Assembly (NCBI GenBank): GCA_013214905.1
Contig: JABSRV010000008.1
Coordinates: 1 to 51,042 of the forward strand
Direction: 5' to 3'
DNA: 51,042 bases
Source: Psychrobium sp.
GTDB lineage: Bacteria > Pseudomonadota > Gammaproteobacteria > Enterobacterales > Psychrobiaceae
The position numbers were made by a program, and so were the translations under genes. Of the stretch, positions 46,280 through 51,042 are shown in pieces. Below the pieces are notes generated by a model. The model was not told the DNA's origin, did no database searches, and saw only the letters and a list, made by a program, of their open reading frames with translations. Every line of letters begins with the position of its first letter. Position 1 is the first letter of the stretch.

Positions 46280-47325
46280 GTAACGTTAGCCATATTTCCA
46301 ATAAACACGATATACAAGAACAGGCTTGTCTGTGGGTCAGTAAATTAGATCGTGGCTTATCGACAACGGAACTGTCGCAGTTGACCGTGTGGTGCAATGA
46401 AAATAAGGCTCACCATACAGCGTTATTAGATATGGCTGCTCATTGGGACGATTTTAGTGTGCTTAATGAGTTAAGCGCATTGTTTCCTTTAGAAGTCACT
46501 CCTAAAAAATCAGGCATGAGTTTCGCTGCCTTTGCTATGGTTGCAAGCTTTGCACTGGTTTCTTTGGTAGGCACTAACCTATTAGTCAGCAATAGCTGGC
46601 GTCCTTGGGACATATTCACTGGCGTTCAATCAAAATCATTTATAACACGTATCGGTCAGCAAACTAGCGTGACATTATCTGATGGCAGTATCGTTCAGCT
46701 CAATACTAACAGTATGATCTATGTGGCTTACACACCGCAGCACCGGCAGATAACCTTGGTGCGTGGTGAGGCTAGTTTTGATGTGGCTAAAGACAAAAAT
46801 CGTCCATTCACTGTGACTGCCGGAGAACAATCGTTTACCGCATTAGGCACTGTGTTTAATGTGCAAAAAAATGATAATCAAGCGATGGAGTTGGTCGTTA
46901 CCGAAGGGCGAGTATTGATCACTCAGGCCAGCGCGAGTTTGCAGCAACTTAACAATAGTTTATCCGAACTAAGCGATGAGCAATTGCCAGGTATTTTGGT
47001 CACCTCTGGTGAAAAAGCGGTGATTGAGAAAAATATCAACAGGCCAGTGAGAAAAGTGCCCTTAGAACAAATACAACGTGATCTAGCTTGGCAACAAGGC
47101 ATGCTTATCTTTGAAGGCGAACCATTATCGCAGGCGTTAATCGAAGTTGAGCGTTATACCGCTATCAAGTTTGAAATTGTAGATCCTCAAATTGCCAATT
47201 TAAAAGTGGCAGGGTATTTTAAAGCCGGTGATATTGATGGCTTGCTAGCCTCATTAAATAGTAACTTTGGCATTACCGCTAACAATAGTGATGATAATGT
47301 TATTATGCTAACCGCCGCTAGATAA
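46276..47325 (+). CDS. FecR-family anti-sigma regulator
   Basis: The 349-residue protein has an N-terminal FecR/DUF4880 domain (about residues 12-60, with the conserved Trp pattern ACLWVSKLDRG... HWDDF) that binds the sigma factor. A membrane segment lies at about residues 81-104, followed by a periplasmic FecR domain (about 118-215, TRIGQQTSVTLSDGSIVQLN) and a C-terminal STN-like domain (about 270-345). It relays occupancy of the TonB receptor to the sigma factor. It overlaps the sigma gene by 4 bases and precedes the receptor by 167 bases. Confidence 0.93.
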   Translation: MSNVSHISNKHDIQEQACLWVSKLDRGLSTTELSQLTVWCNENKAHHTALLDMAAHWDDFSVLNELSALFPLEVTPKKSGMSFAAFAMVASFALVSLVGTNLLVSNSWRPWDIFTGVQSKSFITRIGQQTSVTLSDGSIVQLNTNSMIYVAYTPQHRQITLVRGEASFDVAKDKNRPFTVTAGEQSFTALGTVFNVQKNDNQAMELVVTEGRVLITQASASLQQLNNSLSELSDEQLPGILVTSGEKAVIEKNINRPVRKVPLEQIQRDLAWQQGMLIFEGEPLSQALIEVERYTAIKFEIVDPQIANLKVAGYFKAGDIDGLLASLNSNFGITANNSDDNVIMLTAAR

Positions 47326-47492
47326 CCCTTAATACAACGGCCGATTTTAAAAGATAATTTCTCGTAACATTTCCCTCTATTTTTCCGTTCAATATTCACT
47401 ATATTGTGCTGGCTATTTTCTCATACTTGTAACAAAATCAAAAAAAGTAAAATAAAGATAGAGGATTTCCCCTGCTGGACTGTTTATTAATA

Positions 47493-50414
47493 TTGCGTAG
47501 ACGACGAAAGACATTTCGTCCGGCTCAAATCACCGCCAAGCTGCGGCGTATGTTAGTGCCCATCATCATGATGATGCTATTACATGCACCCTACACGCTA
47601 GCCAATGGTTTGATTCGCTTTGATATTGATAAACAACGAGCCGATAAAGCCTTGATTTTGTTTGCCAAAGCGGCAGATAAAACCATTGTGTTTTCATTCG
47701 ATTTAACTAAGCAGCATCAAGTCGGTGGCATAAAAGGTTACTTTTCGGTGACATATGGACTACAAAAATTATTAGATGGGTCCGGTCTAATCGCTGTTGT
47801 TAATAACTCTGGTCAATTTAGCATTCAAGCTGATATAAATGATAGGAAGATAACAACAATGAAAAAGACCACATTAGCGATTTTAGTGCCAGCCTTGTTA
47901 GCCGCGGCGACGCCCGTTGCTCTCGCCGCAGAAACCAAAACAAAAGTCGAGAAAAAAGTAGAAGCCATTAGCGTTATTGGTAGTCGTGTCGCTGGTCGCT
48001 CGGCCGATGACCTGCCGGTACCCGTGGATATTCTCACGGCTGAAGCGTTAGAAAATACTGGCCAAATTGAAGTGGGACGTATGCTGCAAGCCATCGCACC
48101 GTCATTTAACTTCTCAACCTCGGCCATTAGTGATGGTACTGATGCGCTGCGTCCTGCCACATTACGTGGCTTAGGGCCTGATCAAACTCTTGTATTAATC
48201 AATGGTAAGCGCCGTCATCAGGCCAGTCTTATTCACATCAATACTTCCGTTGGTCGTGGCACCGCCGGCACCGATATGAATGCAATCCCAGCCGCTGCAA
48301 TCAAACGCATTGAAGTATTGCGTGATGGCGCTGCTGCTCAATATGGTTCAGACGCTATTGCTGGTGTAATTAACATCGTGCTTAACGATGCTGATGATGG
48401 TGGCAAGGTCGTTGTGTCTTATGGTGAGTTCTCAGAAGGTGATGGGGCCAGTACTAATATTGATATCTCAAACGGTTTTGCGTTAGGTGATAAAGGTTAT
48501 TTTAATACGACTTTTAATTTCCGTGATCGTGGTTTCACTAACCGCGCTGGTTTACATGGTTCTTGTCAATTCTCAGGCTGTAGCGATACTGCCAATGGCG
48601 CGCAGCTTGCTAGCGATCCTCGAGAGTCTACGGCAACACGTAATACTTTTCGCATTGGTGATGCTGACTCTGAGCAATTTGGTGTAGTTATCAATACTGC
48701 CTATGAATTAGGCGATGGTGAGTTATACGGTTTTGTGACTTATTCAAAACGTGATAATCAATCGGCTGCTTTCTTCCGTCATAATGCTAATGGTGGCGGC
48801 AACGCACAGCTACAAGACGGTGATGCAACCATAAAGGCAGGCTTCTTACCTAAAATTAACTCGGCAATCAACGATATTTCATATAATTTTGGTTATCAAA
48901 CCGAGTTTGATAATGATTCATCGCTTGATTTGTCTTATACCTATGGCCAAAACAAGATTAGTTATATCACTAGCGATACCATTAACTCGTCTTACGCGAA
49001 CTCATTGCGTTATACGTCAGCGTTGAGCGCCGATCAAATTCGTGCTGCAGTGCCTCGTCAAGCTGCTGCCTATGGGTTAGAGCTGAGTTTACAAACGCTT
49101 AATCTAGACTACACCAAACAGTATGACCTGTTTGCATTAGCGATGGGCGCAGAAATACGTACCGATGAATATCGCGTAAACGCTGGTGATGAATATTCCT
49201 ATCGTGATTACGATACCGTTAATGGTGTAAGTCTTTACGCGACAGATACTGGCGCTGGTACACAAGGTTTTGGTGGTATTGGACCTGTGTCTGAGGTGGA
49301 TGAATCACGTGATGTGATTTCGTTTTACGTCGATGTTGAAGCCGAAGTTACCGATGACTTAATCGTTAGCGGTGCGATCCGTTATGATGATTACGAAGGT
49401 TTTGGTGATAGTACTAATTACAAGATAGCGGCTAACTGGTCGATTACCGATGATTTTGCGATTCGTGGCGCCATGAGCACAGGTTTCCGTGCACCGTCAA
49501 TGCAGCAGCTATATTTTAATAATATCAGTACCCAGTTCATCGACAATCCAGCTGATCCTCAAGGTGATCAAATTGCGGTGCAAGTAGGCACATTCCGTAA
49601 CGACAGTGTGCTCGCTAAATCTATTGGCATTCCGCAGTTAAAAGAAGAAGAGTCGACTAACTTTAGCATTGGTACAGTTATCCGTGTAAGCGATGACATT
49701 AACCTAACGGTTGATTTCTACACCATTGATATTAAAGACCGCATTGTGGTTAGTAATAAGCTTGGTTTTGGGTTAGATGACAATCTCGATAACGCATTAA
49801 CTGCAGCTGGTGCTGGTCGTGCTCAGTTCTTCTTAAATGGCGCAGACACCGAAACTAAAGGTGTTGATATTATTGCGACGTGGAATACACAAGTGGCTGA
49901 CGGTGATCTTAACTTAACCTTCGCCGCTAACTTCACCGAAACAGAAGTGACCGATATATTTACTCCGCCCAACAGTGCATTGAGCAACATAGCACCAAAC
50001 GATATTTTCTCGACTCAAGACATTTCTATTATCGAAGAGTGGCAGCCTGAAAGTCGAATTAGTCTAAGTGCGTTATACACCATTGAAGACTTAACCATAA
50101 ACCTAGCGTTTAACCGATATGGCGAATACACCATTACCGATGGTGGACGCCAAACCTACGGCGCTGAGGTATTAACGGACTTACGTGTTAAGTATCAAAT
50201 TAATGACGACATCTCAGTCAACATTGGCGGTAATAACATTTTTGATGTTTACCCAGATGAAAATGAGATTGGTAATTCACGAACCGGCACTATTGTCGAT
50301 GGCAGTGGTAATCAAATAGTCAGCAGCCCTGGCGTATTTACTTACTCTCGTCGCTCGGCACCATTTGGCTTTAACGGTGCTTATTACTACGTTGGTGTGT
50401 CGTACAGCTTCTAA
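47493..50414 (+). CDS. TonB-dependent receptor with N-terminal STN domain and a second internal signal peptide
   Basis: The open frame is 973 codons. The first 122 encode a basic N terminus, a signal-like segment (MLVPIIMMMLLHAPYTLANG, about residues 20-39) and an STN signalling domain (about 40-112: IRFDIDKQRADKALILFA, then GGIKGYFSVTYGLQKLL). Then, in frame, comes a second complete signal peptide from Met123 (MKKTTLAILVPALLAAATP..., cleavage near VALAA), a plug domain (about 165-280, LRGLGPDQTLVLINGKRR and VLRDGAAAQYGSDAIAGVINI) and a beta barrel ending YYVGVSYSF. The substrate is unknown. The 5' start is uncertain: TTG 47493, the in-frame CTG at 47472, or ATG 47550 are possible. A second start at ATG 47859 has a good ribosome site. 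The gene follows an ECF sigma/FecR pair. Confidence 0.9.
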   Translation: MRRRRKTFRPAQITAKLRRMLVPIIMMMLLHAPYTLANGLIRFDIDKQRADKALILFAKAADKTIVFSFDLTKQHQVGGIKGYFSVTYGLQKLLDGSGLIAVVNNSGQFSIQADINDRKITTMKKTTLAILVPALLAAATPVALAAETKTKVEKKVEAISVIGSRVAGRSADDLPVPVDILTAEALENTGQIEVGRMLQAIAPSFNFSTSAISDGTDALRPATLRGLGPDQTLVLINGKRRHQASLIHINTSVGRGTAGTDMNAIPAAAIKRIEVLRDGAAAQYGSDAIAGVINIVLNDADDGGKVVVSYGEFSEGDGASTNIDISNGFALGDKGYFNTTFNFRDRGFTNRAGLHGSCQFSGCSDTANGAQLASDPRESTATRNTFRIGDADSEQFGVVINTAYELGDGELYGFVTYSKRDNQSAAFFRHNANGGGNAQLQDGDATIKAGFLPKINSAINDISYNFGYQTEFDNDSSLDLSYTYGQNKISYITSDTINSSYANSLRYTSALSADQIRAAVPRQAAAYGLELSLQTLNLDYTKQYDLFALAMGAEIRTDEYRVNAGDEYSYRDYDTVNGVSLYATDTGAGTQGFGGIGPVSEVDESRDVISFYVDVEAEVTDDLIVSGAIRYDDYEGFGDSTNYKIAANWSITDDFAIRGAMSTGFRAPSMQQLYFNNISTQFIDNPADPQGDQIAVQVGTFRNDSVLAKSIGIPQLKEEESTNFSIGTVIRVSDDINLTVDFYTIDIKDRIVVSNKLGFGLDDNLDNALTAAGAGRAQFFLNGADTETKGVDIIATWNTQVADGDLNLTFAANFTETEVTDIFTPPNSALSNIAPNDIFSTQDISIIEEWQPESRISLSALYTIEDLTINLAFNRYGEYTITDGGRQTYGAEVLTDLRVKYQINDDISVNIGGNNIFDVYPDENEIGNSRTGTIVDGSGNQIVSSPGVFTYSRRSAPFGFNGAYYYVGVSYSF
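47844..47861 (+). promoter_or_regulatory. Internal ribosome-binding site and start (Met123) of the TonB receptor frame
   Basis: AGGA at 47844-47847 lies 11 bases before the ATG at 47859, which opens a textbook signal peptide. It would produce an 851-residue receptor without the STN domain. Confidence 0.6.
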
Positions 50415-50468
50415 AATCATGATATGAGCATATAGGTGCTATTAAGTATCTAAAGAGTCAGCATGCAA

Positions 50469-50510
50469 AGGGCTTGAGTTGTGTAAATACAGCTCAAGCC
50501 TTTTTCTTTT
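50469..50510 (+). terminator. Terminator of the TonB-receptor gene
   Basis: A GGCTTGAG/CTCAAGCC stem with extra pairing inside the loop is followed by TTTTTCTTTT, about 55 bases after the stop. Confidence 0.88.
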
Positions 50511-50642
50511 GCATGATATTTGCTCGTTTGGCTAGTATTGGCATGATCATTACTATATAATTCGCGCCCTATTATTTTGTAATCTTCGTATGGTGTCAGA
50601 CTACGGGTTTGATGGCGATGCGAACTATTTGAGGTTTTTCTT

Positions 50643-50858
50643 ATGAAAACAGGTATTCACCCAGAATACATCGCTATCACAGCAACTTGTTCTTGTGGTA
50701 ACGTAATCAACGTTGGTTCAACGCTTGGTAAAGATTTAGCACTTGACGTATGTTCAGCGTGTCACCCATTCTATACTGGCAAGCAAAAGACTGCCGATAT
50801 CGGTGGACGTGTTGATCGCTTCAAGTCACGTTTTGGTTCAATCAGCTCTAAAAAGTAA
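50643..50858 (+). CDS. rpmE: Large-subunit ribosomal protein bL31, zinc-binding form
   Basis: The 71-residue protein matches bL31 over its length ([20 protein letters not shown] ... [18 protein letters not shown]). C16, C18, C37 and C40 (CSC and CSAC) are the zinc ligands, so this is the C-plus form used under zinc-replete conditions, and not the Zur-controlled cysteine-free paralogue. It usually neighbours priA; here the accessory block at 41.6-50.4 kb comes between. Its terminator follows at once. Confidence 0.98.
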   Translation: MKTGIHPEYIAITATCSCGNVINVGSTLGKDLALDVCSACHPFYTGKQKTADIGGRVDRFKSRFGSISSKK

Positions 50859-50874
50859 TTGTCCTAAAAACGTT

Positions 50875-50901
50875 AAAAAAGCAGCTTCGGCTGCTTTTTT
50901 T
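50875..50901 (+). terminator. Terminator of rpmE
   Basis: An AAAAAAGCAGC-TTCG-GCTGCTTTTTT hairpin with a UUCG loop and T run lies about 20 bases after the stop. Confidence 0.95.
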
Positions 50902-51042
50902 GTGCCTGACATCCATGTCAGTCATCCTGCGGACCGGCTAAAGCCGTCTTACATCCGCTCCTGCGATGTAATGTGCCTACATCCATGTCAGTCATCCTGC
51001 GGACCGGCTAAAGCCGTCTTACATCCGCTCCTGCGATGTAAT
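50901..51042. repeat. Tandem repeat of about 71 bp after rpmE, running off the window edge
   Basis: Two consecutive units (50901-50971 and 50972-51041) are identical except for one extra G in the first. Each contains the hairpins TGACATCCATGTCA (or the shorter CTACATCCATGTCA), GGCTAAAGCC and ATCCGCTCCTGCGAT. Further copies may lie beyond the edge. There are no variable spacers, so it is not a CRISPR array. Confidence 0.9.

Noticed and set aside
50901-51042. Possible CRISPR array
   Set aside because: The units are contiguous and identical with no variable spacers, and no cas genes are present.

Overview
The window is a stretch of gammaproteobacterial chromosome. Gene content, gene order and AT-leaning codon use point to a marine member of the Alteromonadales (Colwellia/Thalassotalea-like). 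That placement is an inference from synteny and protein style, not from a marker-gene search. No rRNA, tRNA, CRISPR array, prophage or complete insertion sequence was seen.

Layout. 0.2-2.8 kb: ftsE-ftsX-rpoH. 3.0-3.8 kb: a GrpB-family gene between two copies of a palindromic repeat. 3.8-10.1 kb: the conserved gpmI-envC-yibQ operon (minus strand), divergent from rhodanese-grxC-secB-gpsA (plus strand). 10.2-13.7 kb: trmL with a coupled 48-codon ORF, then cpxA-cpxR divergent from a cpxP/spy-like gene with a CpxR box between them. 13.8-14.5 kb: a frameshifted phytanoyl-CoA-dioxygenase-like pseudogene. 14.5-21.5 kb: the nitrogen block ntrC-ntrB, a DUF4124 gene, glnA, and divergent typA, with NtrC operators and a sigma-54 promoter visible. 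21.6-32.7 kb: an HD-GYP phosphodiesterase, thioesterase, DMT permease, fdxA, an FAD oxidoreductase, a haem-motif diguanylate cyclase, recQ, a YigI-like thioesterase, a periplasmic solute-binding protein and an orphan ureohydrolase. 32.8-41.2 kb: rraA, a small membrane protein, hslU-hslV, a SPOR/FtsN-like gene, argS and priA. 41.6-50.4 kb: an accessory block with a secreted M4 protease, a decayed lipoprotein gene, an ECF sigma factor, FecR and a TonB-dependent receptor. 50.6 kb to the end: rpmE and a tandem repeat.

How it fits together. Several regulatory circuits can be read in cis. RpoH is encoded near the start, and a near-consensus sigma-32 promoter precedes hslVU. NtrB/NtrC are encoded next to perfect NtrC sites in front of ntrB and glnA. 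CpxR is encoded next to a perfect CpxR box facing cpxP. The sigma-FecR-receptor set is a cell-surface signalling module of the Fec type.

Most unusual features. (1) The TonB-dependent receptor reading frame carries an STN signalling domain with one signal peptide, followed in frame by a second complete signal peptide with its own ribosome-binding site. (2) An accessory island of about 9.4 kb separates priA from rpmE, which are usually close together. (3) At least three families of short non-autonomous inverted-repeat elements lie between genes, two with readable 3-bp target duplications, and some copies abut stop codons. (4) Two genes are broken by several frameshifts each. No wholly new multi-gene system could be demonstrated from sequence alone.
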